Source: Antedon mediterranea (Eukaryota > Echinodermata > Crinoidea > Comatulida > Antedonidae). From it: a stretch of 64,000 bases of DNA. A program made the position numbers and the translations under genes. Location: the NCBI RefSeq assembly GCF_964355755.1, contig NC_092674.1:28198001-28262000 (forward strand), read 5' to 3'. The stretch's first letter is position 1. Each line of letters opens with the position of its first letter. Below, piece by piece: positions 33,869 through 47,292 of this stretch. The notes beneath the pieces are model-generated. The model was not told where the DNA came from. It did no database searches and was given only the letters and a program-made list of their open reading frames with translations.

Positions 33869-36393
33869 ATGCAACATGCCAGGTTATTGAATTTTATAAA
33901 ATTTAAACGCCATTTAAAAAATAATAGGCCTAGTATCATTCATAGAAGAACAACACATGATGGCAAAGATATACTTAAAGGTGATGTTGACAGATTTAAT
34001 GGCATCACCGTCGATGTCTCTAAGCTGGTTACAAGGCAGGTGGAACATCACAATTTTGGTGTCATACTGGCAGGTTTGTTAAGACATAATTTCATATTTA
34101 CACAGACCAATTGGACTTCAGCTTATTAAAAAGTTAGAAAATGAATGCAACCATGCATACTATTATAGAGATGAAAATTCAGTCCAGCCAAGAAATTTTT
34201 TTAAACAAAAAACTGGGCATAACTTTAGATTTGTATAGATTAATTTGAATATGTTTTTAATAACTTTATTTAAATGTATACTGCTATTCAACTAAGAAAT
34301 AATTGTTTTATTTTAAATTAGATTCAATCAAATTGTGGAATAAAGATGAACGTTCTTGTGCCTGGCTAAAAGTACCAATAGAATACAGTCATCTGATCAA
34401 ATCCGCGGCAGAACAGGGCTTCAAGTTACACCATGCCGAGGGCGATTACACCATGTTGACAAAGTGGCTAGGAGCTGGGCCTAGCAAAGTACCAATGTAT
34501 GCTACTCATCAACTTGGTGTTTCAGGTACAGGATTCACTGCTAGGATATATTATAAATTCAGGGGGCAGACCAGCAGTTGAGCTAAAAGAGCGTGCTCCC
34601 TACTTTTGACAGCTGAAATGACCACAACCTCTGAAACAGTGGCATAACACATGCTAATGCTAGAGGCGTTTGTTTTGTTTTTGCTTTTATATATTTAGGC
34701 AAATTGCCAAGGATAACCATAAGCGAATTCATTCACTATCCTTCTTAAAAGTGGCAATCCCGTTCACAAGACAAACATATACAAGATGCTTTACATAAAC
34801 AAAGTCATATGAGAGGACTTGAACCCAGGGCACTTGGATTGGTAGCCAAGCATCATAACTACCAACCCACAAATCAATCCACTGTTGCATTGGGAGTTTT
34901 TAGCCTTTTTCGACATCTTTTAATACCCTTTTTCTCTCAGATTTCTGGCCACTCACTGGGTTTACTCAGTGAGTGGAACTGTGGAATTGAAGACAAGGAA
35001 GCTTACGAAAGTCCATTGTACAAATGTTCCTAATTCTCATACTGTTACGCCACTGCCCTGAAACCCAGATACATTTCAAGGTCTTGATAAGCTTTCTTAT
35101 ATCATTTTAGTTCTGATATGTAAAAGCCAACAACTATTGTGATTTTTAATTTTAGGGTTTGTTTTAAATGAGAGAAAAGAGGAAGTTCTAATGGTACAAG
35201 ACAGGCATAGAGTAAGTCTAGTTTTTTCTATAAAGGTATTCATAATTAATAACAATTCATATTTTGTGTGTTATGTCTTATAAATAACTATTCTTATTTC
35301 AGATTTCAAGGTGGAAGTTTCCAGGTGGCTATGCAAATTTAGGAGAAGATATCTCAGATACTGCTGTCAGGGAAGTGTTTGAAGAAACAAATATACGGAC
35401 AGGTGAATAAAAGCTAATTTACATACATTACTTAACTAAATGTGCATTCACACTGCTAAATGTGCATTCACACTGCTAAATGTGCATTCACACTGCTAAA
35501 TGTGCATTCACACTGCTAAATGTGCATTCACTGTTAAATGTGCATTCACACTACTAAATGTACATTCACTGTTAAATGTGCATTCACACTACTAAATGTA
35601 CATTCACTGTTAAATGTGCATTCACACTACTAAATGTACATTCACTGTTAAATGTGCATTCACACTACTAAATGTACATTCACTGTTAAATGTGCATTCA
35701 CACTACTAAATGTACATTCACTGTTAAATGTGCATTCACACTACTAAATGTACATTCACTGTTAAATGTGCATTCACACTACTAAATGTACATTCACTGT
35801 TAAATGTGCATTCACACTACTAAATGTACATTCACTGTTAAATGTGCATTCACACTACTAAATGTACATTCACTGTTAAATGTGCATTCACACTACTAAA
35901 TGTACATTCACTGTTAAATGTGCATTCACACTACTAAATGAGACATTCACTGTTAAATGTGCATTCACACTACTAAATGAGACATTCACTTTATGATAGG
36001 TTTTGTGTAATTCAAGATATTAATAATAGAAAAGATAAATATTACTATTTTTGTCTTATTGCAGAATTCCAGTCAATCCTCGCATTTCGACAACAACATT
36101 CTCTACCGTACAATTTTGGTCGGTCAGACTTTTACTTTGTTTGTCGCCTAAAACCTTTGACCTTTGATATCAAACCATGTGAATCAGAACTTGTCGATGC
36201 ACAGTGGTTAAAAGTTGATGACCTTCTAGCTTCCAACGATCATACACTTTTGTCAAAGCGTATGGCAGTGCTCGTACAACACGGGTTAAGAAACGGATTT
36301 AGTGACGTAGACATTGCAATGGAACAATTAAATTCAGTTTTTAAGGGTGCAGCTTATAAACTGTTTCACAGAAAATTAACCTCAAGTAGTTAA
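33869..36393 (+). CDS. NUDT6: NUDT6-like Nudix hydrolase, five coding exons
   Basis: About 297 aa (human NUDT6 316). Exons: 33869-34073, 34322-34525, 35156-35211, 35303-35402, 36065-36393, all GT-AG and in frame. The N-terminus [20 protein letters not shown] is basic and poor in acids, like a mitochondrial presequence. The NUDT6 N-terminal domain follows ([32 protein letters not shown]). Then the Nudix box at residues 164-186: G164-x5-E170-x7-REVFEETNI. The consensus glycine near its end is Asn185, while the metal-binding glutamates E182/E183 are kept. The C-terminal part has [14 protein letters not shown] and [12 protein letters not shown] as in NUDT6. Start: the coding exon opens 35 bases before this ATG, in a frame without an earlier ATG, so an upstream exon could add residues. 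Substrate in this organism is unknown. Confidence 0.92.
35440..35990. repeat. Minisatellite in NUDT6 intron: 20-bp unit grading into a 38-bp higher-order unit
   Basis: Left part: about four copies of CTAAATGTGCATTCACACTG (20 bp). Right part: about eleven copies of a 38-bp compound made of AAATGTGCATTCACACTACT (20 bp) plus AAATGTACATTCACTGTT (18 bp). The last two copies show ATGAGACATTCAC instead of ATGTACATTCAC. The array ends close to the branch region of the last NUDT6 intron. Confidence 0.95.
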
Positions 36394-37640
36394 CAATAAT
36401 AAAGTCTTCCAATGAATATATTAATAATTATAGCAATTACAAATATTATATAGACAGTATTCAGGAATAATAACTTACATATCTCAATGAATATATAATT
36501 GTAGCAATTACAAATATTATATAGACAGTATTCAGGAATAATAACTTACATATCTCAGAATAAAATTTATGAAGAAAAGTATAAAGTGATTTTCTCATTT
36601 TTGATGTTGTATTGCTTGGCTCCCTCTATAAATGGACAGTTTCATCCTAAAGTAAGTCTGAAGTTTTTTGTTTTGTTAAATTTATATAGTCTTATATACC
36701 AATTTAGACTTGCTCCAAGTCTGTATTTATTGTCCTTTTTATGTCATTTCCACACGTCGTCGTTTAAATTTTTGTCTGAAATATAATGTCTGGAGTATCC
36801 GAACTCAAGTAATACACGTATGAAACGCCATATGCGCAAAAATATTTATATTTTTACTAATATTAAGACAAAACTCCGTCTGGAGCCCAGACTAATACCA
36901 ATTAAACTACTTTGACAGTGTTCATGAATAATAATAAAGTTATTCGCTTTTTTTTCAGAATAGCCTAAAATGATTGTACGAATGATTTTTCTATGTGATG
37001 TATTGCGTCCTCTATAGAGATGAACATTATTCTGAAAAATGTGATTTGTTTGTATTCAAATGTGATCTTTATTTTTTTTTGTTTTCCTTCGGGAAGTTAT
37101 AAACATCCACACCTTGTTTATAGTCTTTATATCGTTATTATCTAACGGAGATGGTTAAATTGCCGACGAATTTTGAAGTGTTGACCAGAAAAATACTCTA
37201 CCGTAAACTGGTTATTGAGAAGTTTTTATAGCATAAAAGGTAGGCCTAAGACAAGTCTTGAAATAGTTACACATATTACATGTTTTACTCTTATATCTTG
37301 TAATCAAATATCAATCAAATATGTATATATATATGTATTATGTGGATACGCATATGGATATAGATGTATGTTAGTATTGATATTGTGATTGTATATGTAT
37401 TATACAATTGCGTTCTGTTTATGCATGGAGAAATAAGCTAGATTTCGCCATGGTTTCTACGATACATAATGTTTACTAGAATGTTGTGTACATAACATAC
37501 AAAATAAACTTGAATTATATAACCAAAACTAATAATGTTTGAATGTAATGATCAGTTTAAAGAAGGAAACAACTAAAAATGTAAAATTCTACAGTTATAC
37601 CATTTAACACTCCTCAAAGATAAATATATATATATATATA
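36394..37640. other. NUDT6 3' end and intergenic DNA with a 73-bp tandem duplication
   Basis: AATAAA occurs five bases after the NUDT6 stop and AATAAA again near 36560. Between them, about 36411-36558, a segment containing TATAGACAGTATTCAGGAAT is present twice in tandem (period about 73 bp). Further right the sequence is AT-rich with a TA microsatellite near 37623-37640. No gene is supported; the open frame at 36586-36786 looks random. Confidence 0.6.
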
Positions 37641-37642
37641 AA

Positions 37643-37912
37643 GGCGTATTTACACTAGGGCGATAACGACCGACGATAAATAGATAAACATACATTTTAC
37701 CTGCATAAAACAAGAGAAATTATAAAAGTTTTCGTTCTAGAACTATTAACTAACATAATGATCAGTTATGCTAATTTGCTTTCATCAAAGACAGCGTAGA
37801 TTGTTATAGTTCTAGACTGAAAACTTTTAAATTTCTTTTTTGCATTATGTATGAAAAATGCATATTTATCTAGTTAGCGTCGATCGTTATCGCCGTGTGA
37901 ATGGGCCTTAAG
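37643..37912. mobile_element. MITE, about 270 bp, upstream of the P450 cluster
   Basis: Inverted ends: AAGGCGTATTTACACTAGGG followed by CGATAACGACCGACG, and CGTCGATCGTTATCGCCGTG followed by TGAATGGGCCTT. An inner pair, TTTTCGTTCTAGAACTAT and ATAGTTCTAGACTGAAAA, extends the fold. No open frame. Confidence 0.7.
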
Positions 37913-39002
37913 TGTGGGGTTTCTTCCAGACTATTGATGAACAGCGCTTGTTCAAAGAATAGTGTTGTATCAATTATTCCTAAATTGACGTGCTAATTGC
38001 AAAAACGCTATTTTATAATTTACAATAATGTTAAAACGCAGTTTACAAAACGTTGAAAATGTTAAAATATTGTTAAAACGATTAATGTTGAAAGTTTAAA
38101 AAAAATGACAGTTTAATAGAGTTATCGTTGGACGTTTGTATGATATGCATAATATGAATGATATTTAAAACAAAGAACTTCCTTGTTCTACATAGATTGG
38201 CTTTAAACTACAGTAATGTAACGGATGAGAGAGTATCCTACTCGAAAAAAAATAATTATTCAATTCGATCTTATGTTTACTTTTTGTTTGCCATTATTTA
38301 GTAAACTTGATGAGCTACTAGGCCAAGTAAGTTAAGTAGGCCAGACCTTACCCTTCTGATGTAAGAGTAGGGAAAACATCGGATTAATTAACTTCCCTCC
38401 CTGAAGTTAATTCGACTAAAGACTAAATATATTATTTATGAAAGAATTTCTATTTTACTTCGTAGGACATCTTTTATTTATTATGGACCATATTCATAAA
38501 ATATTATGCCTTTTAATCTTAAATTGTCCAATACTTTAGCTTCTTTAAAAAACATATATAAACAATTAATAATTCATAGTTATGCACATTAGTTTTTTGT
38601 TTTTTATTTGTTTTGTTTTCTGCACTTAGAAGATATATTATTTTATATTGTTTTTCTACTTCCTTATTTCAGTCATCACCATATTTATTGGTGGGTTCTG
38701 ACCTAAAGCCATTATGGCTTATTGTAATCTCCACACAACCTAATATTTCATTATTATTTATTTAAAAAAATGTATACACTGTGTTATATTGTGTGTGAAA
38801 TAAAACTGAAAGTAGTCTACTTATTTTGTGGTATGTTTATGTTGCGAAAATTGGTCAAATGCATCCACAATCTAGCTAAATGCAGTGGCAAAGATGCAAC
38901 CAACTGTTCTTTTGAAATATTTATGTTGTTGGTGGTTGTGTAGTTGAATAAATGTGCAAGATTGTTTTTTAAATCATCTCAATTTACTTAAAATCAGTAA
39001 CC
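37913..39002. other. Upstream region of P450 gene A
   Basis: AT-rich. About 38220-38420 resembles the region upstream of gene B (42660-42800): shared words TATTCAATT, ATTATTTAGTAAAC and AAGTTAACTCG-like ends. So promoter DNA was copied along with the genes. No separate gene seen. Confidence 0.45.
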
Positions 39003-41652
39003 ATGTCAGAAGAAACTAAGAAACTACCTGGACCTCGAGGAGGACTCATTTTGGGAAGCCTAAACGAGATCGGACCAAAGGCTCACGTGACTTGGACAAA
39101 GTGGTCTGCGACATACGGTCCTATCTTTAGAGTTGATCTTGGACCGCTGGGGGATAGTGTGGTTCTAAGTGATTATAATGTACTCAAGAAAGCTTTTGAA
39201 GACAACGCTGATGTGTTCTCTGGTCGATTCGTCTTGCCAATTGTTGAGAAGGCAGGTTCCCACGGTAAGTTTACTTTCATCACATGACAAGAATCCATTA
39301 CAAGTTAATGTGGAGGCATAGACAGAATTTAAATCTTTGGAGAATCTATTACTACTATAACAGTAACATTACATGACGTGATAGAATATTGTACAAGTTT
39401 GCAAACAAAATAAATAATAACAAATAAATAATAACAAATAAATAATAACAAATAAATAATAACAAATACATAAATCAAAACTAACTGCTGTAACATAAAA
39501 TAAAGGAAAATATATTTCAATGAGGCCCTTAAGTTAAAAATTGTTTGGGTTTGGTTGGCTACTGCAGTATGATGGTTCTGGAGGTCTCTTATTATGTGCA
39601 GTTGAGTTCAGTTGTCTTCATGAAACAGGATCTCTGTAAGGATTGAGGTTCCTCTTCCATGTCAATATACTCGGGGATCATGCAAAACGAAACAGTATAC
39701 ACTATTACGTTTGGTATAACATACACATGAACTGGTATTTTTTAGGAACGTTAAGTTGGGAAGTCGGCGAGATACATGAAAAACGTACACGACTCACACT
39801 GGCAGTTTTGGAGAAGCTAGATCTCAACAAATTGGCCCAGAATGAGGTGGAAGCATTTTGCGACATGCTTAAAGAGAGGCAAGATAAATCGCCTAGCACA
39901 CTTTATGAAATGATCCACGAATCGAATATGAACATGGCACTCGCCTACACATATCAACGCGGTCAAAGATGTCAATACGATAACGAAAAATTTCGACAAC
40001 GAATGGCCTTAATGGACAATGTGTCAGAAGCGCGAAGGAACCTTATTGCCGAAAACGTCAACTTTTTCCCATTTCTTTGGCACATAGGGTGCAGCAAATT
40101 CAGACAAGTTCACGACGCCCTACGATCGAATATCAATCAAGAATTGTCATCACGTGACCCTTCTATAGCTACCGTGCAGGATCTGATGGATGGTTATTTA
40201 GCAAAGGTTGATGGGATAGATTTTCCAGCTAAAGACTCTATTCCTCACATAATAAATTTCATTGGAGCATCACTTTCGCTTAAGACCGCGATACAATGGC
40301 TATTACTACTTATCACAAAACACAAAGATGTCCAAACTAAGGTAAGGCCTATACAGTATGTTGTTTTGATTTCAACAAACTATGTCACATGAAAATAAGA
40401 GAGGATTCGTTCCTTTAACAAAATATGATTTGTAACGGTATGATTCAGCTAATGTTGACAATTAACATTATTATTTTAACATAATAAAACAATTCAACCT
40501 TTGAAGCTCACCATGGTAACAAAACGGTAAAACACAAACTCCGGATTTGGCAGGCAAAGTTTTCCAAAGTTTTCTATTGTAGAGTAGACGTTGGTAAATT
40601 TTTCAGAAGTCTACAGTAGCAACATTTGGTAAAGTGTGCGGCATATATTAACATTATAGTAATTTTTGTATTTATATAGATTCAAAATGAAGTTACGTCT
40701 GTGTTTGGTGATGAGGTTCCCACGATGGAGGGCATCGACAAAGTGCCATACACCAGCGCTACCATCCGCGAAACACTGCGTATCGCGTGTCCCGCTGCGC
40801 AAGTCGTACCTCACATGACACGAGCTGACGTCAAGTTCGAGGGGTATGACATTAAAAATGGAACCGTTGTATTTGGAAATATTTGGGGACTTCATCATGA
40901 TACGAAATACTGGGAAGAGCCGGAGACGTTTAACCCGGACAGATTCCTAAACAGTAAAGGGAAATTGGATAACATAGACGAAGAATCATATGTTCCGTTT
41001 GGTCGAGGTAGGATTGTTTATATATCAACTAATAACAGGCAACTTTCAAAAGTTTGAGATAATACTATTGTAATAATGAAATAAAAGCGCAAGCATTTTT
41101 AGTCTATATGCAATTATCTGGTTAAAATGTGTCACTTACTTGAGAAAGAATGAATCTGGTATGAAATGTTTGTATGTGTTGCATTTGTATATTGCAATAT
41201 TGGTGTCGTACTGTCTCTTTTTACCCATTGTATCATATTTGATTATATTTTTTTAGATGTGACCACAGGCAAGAAAAATTTTGAGCCAGAGTGCTTGACG
41301 AAATAAAGTAATTGAATTGAGGGCGCTTCGTGAATAACACGCGTTTAAAAAATGATAATTACTTTAGAATGTGTTGATACGTTATCTATGAAAGAATAAA
41401 CAACATGGTCTGAATCTTATTTATTGATTTATTTAAATTTTATGTTTTAATTTAGGAAAGCGAAGATGTCCAGGTGAGGATTTTAGTAAAAGAGTCATGT
41501 TTCTGTACATTACCAGCATCTATCAAAAGTTCGGATTTGAAGAGGTCGAAGGTCACCCACTTCCTGATGTCGATGATGGAATAATTCATGGAGGTCGACA
41601 TAAACCTCCTCCCTACAAAGTTAAAATTGTTCCACGTTCAGACGGAGAATAA
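39003..41652 (+). CDS. Cytochrome P450-like protein A, four coding exons
   Basis: Predicted 460-aa heme-thiolate protein. Exons: 39003-39264, 39746-40341, 40680-41007, 41456-41652 (intron phases 1, 0, 1). The N-terminus MSEETKKLPGPRGG enters the proline-rich hinge at once, with no membrane anchor, whereas microsomal P450s usually have one and are about 490-520 aa. K-helix ETLR (E317, R320) and FNPDRF are present. The heme loop FGRGKRRCPG (Cys400 as thiolate ligand) matches FxxGxxxCxG. The I-helix reads NFIGASLSLKT (258-268) where the family normally has A/G-G-x-D/E-T-T/S, so the acid-alcohol pair is missing. The C-helix tryptophan position reads GEIHEKRTR. Overall most like clan-2 P450s. Closest neighbour is gene B. 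A monooxygenase role is doubtful; isomerase-type chemistry is an inference. AATAAA near 41940. Confidence 0.88.
39405..39470. repeat. Microsatellite-like AATAATAACAAATA repeat in P450 A intron 1
   Basis: About four copies of a 15-bp unit AACAAATAAATAAT. Confidence 0.75.
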
Positions 41653-43009
41653 ATAATATTTGAAACTTCTTGTCTTTTAGTGGATTCTTCCCACTTTTAA
41701 TTCAATTTATATAAACATTTGTTTCTTCTTTACGAATTATTCTTTCTAAACATGTTCCCTAATTATGACTGACAATGGATTACCTTAAATATTCAACAAC
41801 AGTTTCCAAAGGTTTTTACAGGCCTTGGTAAGATTATTCCTTAATCCATGGACTGACGCGCACGCCCTGTAGGGAAAAAATAAATAATTTTTCCTTGATT
41901 GGAACATCTCTTTTGTAATTTTAAAATTAAAAATAATTGAATAAATGTTTTTCGTACAAAAATGTGTTCATTCAATTTATTATTCTCAATTCAATAGGTC
42001 CTATTTCAGAGTCTTTTCTGATTTTTACTTATTTATACCGACACACACCGGTTATCTGGTCCTAATACATTCTTTATTATGTTATGTTTACATCTGCGCT
42101 GATAATATACGCTGTTCAGCAGTTTTACGTGGTCTCTCTATATTTGTCCTATCATGTTCAGTATAATTCATAAAATGTTAAAGGATTAAATATATATAAT
42201 ATTAATTATATCAATCCAAAATACTGAAAAAATGACAATGCTGTGGGTATCAATGGCTTGATCTCATTAGGGATACAAAAAACAGCGAAAAGCTAAATCA
42301 AAACGATAAAGTAAACAGCCGGAAAAGTTAGCAGAGCTTTCGAGTAACACTAGCCCTTCATGCAAGTGAACCTGGACAAAGATAGATATATATATCTATC
42401 TATCTATCTATATTCAATATCCGAGCATTATGGAGTAAATTATATTAACAACAAGCCCTTGTTGACCGTAATTTAAATTACTGATTACAATCTTAACTTC
42501 CTAAATCTCCTTCATATATAGAGGAGTGGTACAAAACCAGAAGAAAAAAAACTGTACTTCCATACAGAACATGTAAGCGGACAAATAGGACACATTTTGA
42601 TATCGTCGTACGTAGGCCTACACACAACAAGAGTATACATACTAGGTACCGGTAGAGTATTGAAAGAACTAGGGATATCCTCCTCAAAGACAATGAATTA
42701 TTCAATTGAATCTTTGGTTTTTTTTATGTTTGACATTATTTAGTAAACATGATATAGGCTAGGGCAAACATCTGACCAATTAACTCTCCCTGACGCGAGA
42801 AGTTAACTCGCAGTAGTAGTTTTTATAGTTTAAGTTACCCCGTAGTATGCCTATGTTTTGAGGAGAATTTATAGAAATGTCTCTAATATCGAATAAGATT
42901 CTCTGGAAATACTGGTGTTGGTGTTGGTTGTCTAGTTGGGGAAATATGCAACTAATGTTTTTTTTTTATATCATCTCAGTTTACTTACCGGTATTAAAAA
43001 TTACTAACC
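41653..43009. other. P450 A 3' flank and P450 B upstream region
   Basis: The 3' flank (words TTCTTGTCTTTTAGTGGATT, ACGAATTATTCTTTCTAA) is shared with the 3' flanks of gene B and the orphan exon. About 42288-42400 is a dispersed repeat (AGCTAAATCAAAACGATAAA) also seen near 17472. A TATC microsatellite lies near 42383-42412. No additional gene. Confidence 0.5.
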
Positions 43010-46000
43010 ATGTCGGAAGAAACTAAGAAACTACCTGGACCTCGAGGAGGAGGACTGTTTGGAAGCTTAAGAGATATTGGACCAAAGGGTCACGTTACTT
43101 GGACAAAGTGGTCGGAAATATACGGTCCTATATATAGACTTGATCTTGGACCGATGGGGGATAGTATAGTTCTAAGTGATTATAATGTACTCAAGAAAGC
43201 TTTTGAAGACAACGCTGATGTGTTCGCTGGTCGATTCGTCTTGCCAGTTGTTGAGAAGGCAGGTTCGCTCGGTAAGTTTACTTTTATGACATAAGGAATT
43301 CATTAAGTTAATGTGAATACAGAGATATATTTACATTATGGAACAATATATAAATACTGCAGTAACATTGCATGACGTGATAGAACATTGTATTTGTTTG
43401 CAAGCAAAATAAATTAAATAAAAACTACTAACATAGAAAATATATTTCAATTAGGCCCTCTGTAAGTTAAAAAATGGTTGGGTTTGGTTGGCTACTGCAG
43501 TATGATGGTTCTGGAGGTCTCTTATTATGTGTAATTAAGTTCCGTTCCGTCTTTATGAAACAAGATCTCTGCAAGGATTGAGGTTCCCATCCCATGTCAA
43601 TATACTCGAGGAACATGCAAAACGAAATAGTTTATATGACGGTATACACTTGGTATAACATACAAATGAACTGATATTTTTTAGGAACGTTAAGTTGGGA
43701 AGTCGGCGAGATACATGAGAAACGTACACGGCTTACACAGGCATTTTTTGAGAAGGTAGATCTAGATCTCAACAAATTGGCCCAGAATGAGGTGGAGGCA
43801 TTTTGCGACATGCTTAAAGAGAGGCAAGATAAATCACCTAGCACACTTTATGAAATGATCCACGAATCGAATATGAACATGGCACTCGCCTACACATATC
43901 AACGCAGTCAAAGATGTCCATACGATAATGAACAATTTCGACAACGAATGGCCTTAATGGACGATGTGTCAGAAGCGCGGGGGAACCTTTTTGGAGAAAA
44001 AGTCAACTTTTTTCCATTTCTTTGGTGCATAGGGTACAGAAAGTTCAAACATGCCCACAGTGCCCTACGATCGAATATCAATCAAGAATTGTCATCACGT
44101 GATCCTCCTATAGGTACAGTGCAGGATCTGATGGATAGTTATTTAGCAAAGGTTGATGGGATAGATTTTCCAGCGAAAGAGTGTATTTCGCACATTATGA
44201 ATTTCATTGGAGCATCAATTTCGCTTAAGACCACGATACAGTGGCTAGTACTACTTATCACAAAACACAAAGATGTCCAAACTAAGGTAGGCCTATATAC
44301 AGACACGGCTCAGAGATAACATAGCAAACTTTAGTTTGCAAACTCTGAGTTGTCATTGTTTGAAGAAGTTTGTTGTTTCGGAGTTTGCTTGAGTTTGCCA
44401 ATTAAAGTTTTCTGTAAAGCCTAAACTAAAGTTCTAGCAAACAATTGTTTGCAAACTCGAAGTTTGTCCTAGACCAACAAAAAAATGGTAAAACTCGAGT
44501 AAACTCTTGGTTTTCAGTAGTTTTCCAAAGTTTGCTATTGTAGTGTAGACCTTGGCAAACTTCGGCAAAAACAGTTTGCAGAAATCTATCGATATTTGTG
44601 GGGCATATATTAACCTCTATATATAAAGTATCGTTAATTCTGACCTAGGCAAGCACAATGGAAAAACTTCGGGACAAATCTCCGCCTTGGATACCTACCT
44701 TATCTATCTCAAATGTACAGCGAAACGTAGACATTAGTTTCCACTATTACGATATTGTTCCATATTTCTATCTTAGGAAGATATTATAAAGGGTTTTATA
44801 AAAAAAATTCTGATTTCATACGCGGTAGAAGTAATTTCCGGATTCACGGTAAGGTGTGTCAATCACCTTGCAAACTTTGCATGGTTGGTTTCAACTAAGT
44901 TGGCCGTTGGTGGCGATAGCCATTTTAGTTTTTTGTTTATTTTCGGACCGCGCGCGTGTGAAGGTATAGTAGTAAAACATACTGAGTATATTGTGGGGAA
45001 TATGTATATAACATACATATTACATTGAGAGAGCTCACTGTGTCGCGGAATAATATATTAATTATACCAATTAGGATGGTATTTATTTGAATAAACTCCC
45101 GGACCACCTCCCTAATAAAACATCAATTAAAAATTAGCTCCCCCCCCCCCCCCCCACACACACACATAAACACCCATCCACATTTATAAACACAATATTG
45201 TATTATATTTATAACACAAATGTACCATTTTTAGTAGATTTCATCGGACTGTTATACAATTTACCAAGTATAAATTGTTATTCTTTTTTACCACTTTGCA
45301 TATCTACTAGATGGTTTAATTTGTAAATGTACCATATTATTAAAACTAAAAAATTTAACGTATCCCTCAAATAAGCACCTCCCCCAAATTAACTCCGCCT
45401 CCCCACATCCACACTATAAGGGCCCTACCAAACAATAAATACTATACGTAAAACGCTATTAATCATCTAAGACACTGTGAAACAGGTTAGTGCATAGGTT
45501 TAGTTTTACGAATATCAAGCATTTCAATAATGGTAACCGACAGAAAACGTCCAGGCCAGAATGTCCTTCTAAATCTTTTTACCCGAGACATTGTCATTCC
45601 GAGAACCATCGTCTACACTTCCTAGAGGGGGAGTGAGCGAAGCGAGCTTACTTTCTAGTTATAGTAATTTTTGTATTTATTATATAGATTCAAAATGAAG
45701 TTACGTCTGTCTTTGGTGATGAGGTTCCCACGATGGAGGGAATCTATAAAGTGCCGTACACCAGCGCTACCATCTACGAAACACTGCGCATCGCGTGTCC
45801 TGCGCAAATCATACCTCACATGACAACATCCGACGTCAAGTTAGAGGGATATGACATTAAAAAGGGAACAATTGCATTTGGAAATGTTTGGGGAATTCAT
45901 CATGATCCGAAATATTGGAAAGAGCCGGAGACGTTTAACCCGGACAGATTCCTGAACAGTGAAGGGAAATTGGATCATAAAGACGAAGAATCGTATATTC

Positions 46001-46458
46001 CATTTGGGCGAGGTAGGATATTCGTTTACATATCAAATAATAACAGCCGATTTTCAAATAAAAAAATTCAGATAATAACGAATACACTGTATTGTAACGA
46101 AAACGGAAGGCTTTCAGCCGATGCAATGACATGGTTAAAATGTGTCACTTATTTGAGAAAGAATTAGCCTGGTGATGGAAGAGACTGATATTTATATTAA
46201 GCAGTCGTCAACGTTTTGTCAAATGAATTAATTCTATTTATTTATTGAAATTTTAATTTAGGAAAGCGAAGATGTTTAGGTGAGGAATTAAGTAAGAGAG
46301 TCATGTTTCTGTACCTTACCAGCATCTATCAAAAGTTCGGATTTGAAGAGGTCGAAGGCCACCCACTTCCTGATGTCGATGATGGAATAATTCACGGAGG
46401 CCGACATAAACCTCCTCCCTACAAAGTTAAAATTGTTCCACGTTCAGACGGAAAATAA
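43010..46458 (+). CDS. Cytochrome P450-like protein B, four coding exons
   Basis: Predicted 461 aa. Exons: 43010-43271, 43685-44286, 45688-46012, 46262-46458, with the same phases as gene A. Very close to A in exons 1, 2 and 4 and in intron 1 (shared GGTTGGCTACTGCAGTATGA), so the pair arose by recent tandem duplication. It keeps ETLR and FGRGKRRCLG (Pro of the usual CPG is Leu). The I-helix is NFIGASISLKTT, again lacking the acid-alcohol pair. It starts MSEETKKLPGPRGG without a membrane anchor. Relative to A, exon 3 has lost one residue (ACPAQIIPHM against ACPAAQVVPHM). The frame is open throughout and borders are intact, so a working gene is likely. Intron 2 is expanded to 1.4 kb. Confidence 0.87.
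44287..45687 (+). other. Intron 2 of P450 B with repeat insertions
   Basis: About 44310-44600 is rich in AGTTTGC / GCAAACT words in both orientations and is related to 40495-40620 in gene A intron 2 (TTTTCCAAAGTTT...TTGTAG), so it predates the A/B split. A run of about 17 C followed by CACACACACA lies near 45141-45168. GAGCGAAGCGAGC near 45632 is a word also found in the hAT-type element at 55040. No reading frame of note. Confidence 0.5.
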
Positions 46459-47215
46459 ATCATATTGACACTTTTGTCTTTTAGTGGATTCTTCCCTCTA
46501 TTACTATTAATTCATCAAAGATTTATATAAACATTTGGTTCTTCGTTACGAATTATTCTTTCTAACATAACGTTTTTTTTATGTATTTTAAAATAATATT
46601 GTGACTACCGTATTTATATTTGGTCAAACATGCAATCTGTGTATGAATTGTATATTTCACATATTAATTGCTACGCCTACATACATTATATATTTACATT
46701 TTGTAAGCCCTACTTAATAGAAAAAAAGGCCGTGCCGTAATTTTACTGTATGTCATTAATAATGGAGAGCATTCGATTTGGGACGACTACGCTATGTGCG
46801 CATGCGCACATATTGGAATGTGTCCGCTAGATCCAAGCGTCGATTGTGACTTGACCTAGGTTGGTCCGTCGGATCGTCGTCGCAAATCAAAATTAGCTCC
46901 TGACACACGCCCTGTAGGAAATTTTTCTTATGATACTACGTACCGTAGTGTTAGGTACAATAATTTGAAAATCTCTTTTGTAAATTTTTAATTAATTTAA
47001 TAAATCATGTTTGCGTGCATAACAAAATATTTTGCGTACAAAATGTGTTCGTACAAGAAATAAATTTAGTTATACACAATCAATAGGTCATCCTACCTCA
47101 GAGTCTTTTCTGTTTATTGACCGGAAATTATGACGGGACCAATTAACAAGATTTAGTGCAAGATTTTAATAATGGAATAAAAGCCAATTATTTTTTAAAT
47201 GTTTCTGGGCAACAA
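46320..47215. repeat. Segmental duplication, left copy (P450 B last exon and 3' flank)
   Basis: The end of gene B exon 4 and about 750 bp downstream are repeated at 51091-52090. Shared words include TGTGACTACCGTATTTATAT, CATATTAATTGCTACGCCTA and AATCATGTTTGCGT. Similarity fades beyond about 47215, before the TTAA element. Confidence 0.8.
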
Positions 47216-47292
47216 TTCAAAATTATATTAGCTAATAGTAATAACTTAATTAGTTTCTTGTAACTTATTATTAAGGGTCTTTCACACCTGTT

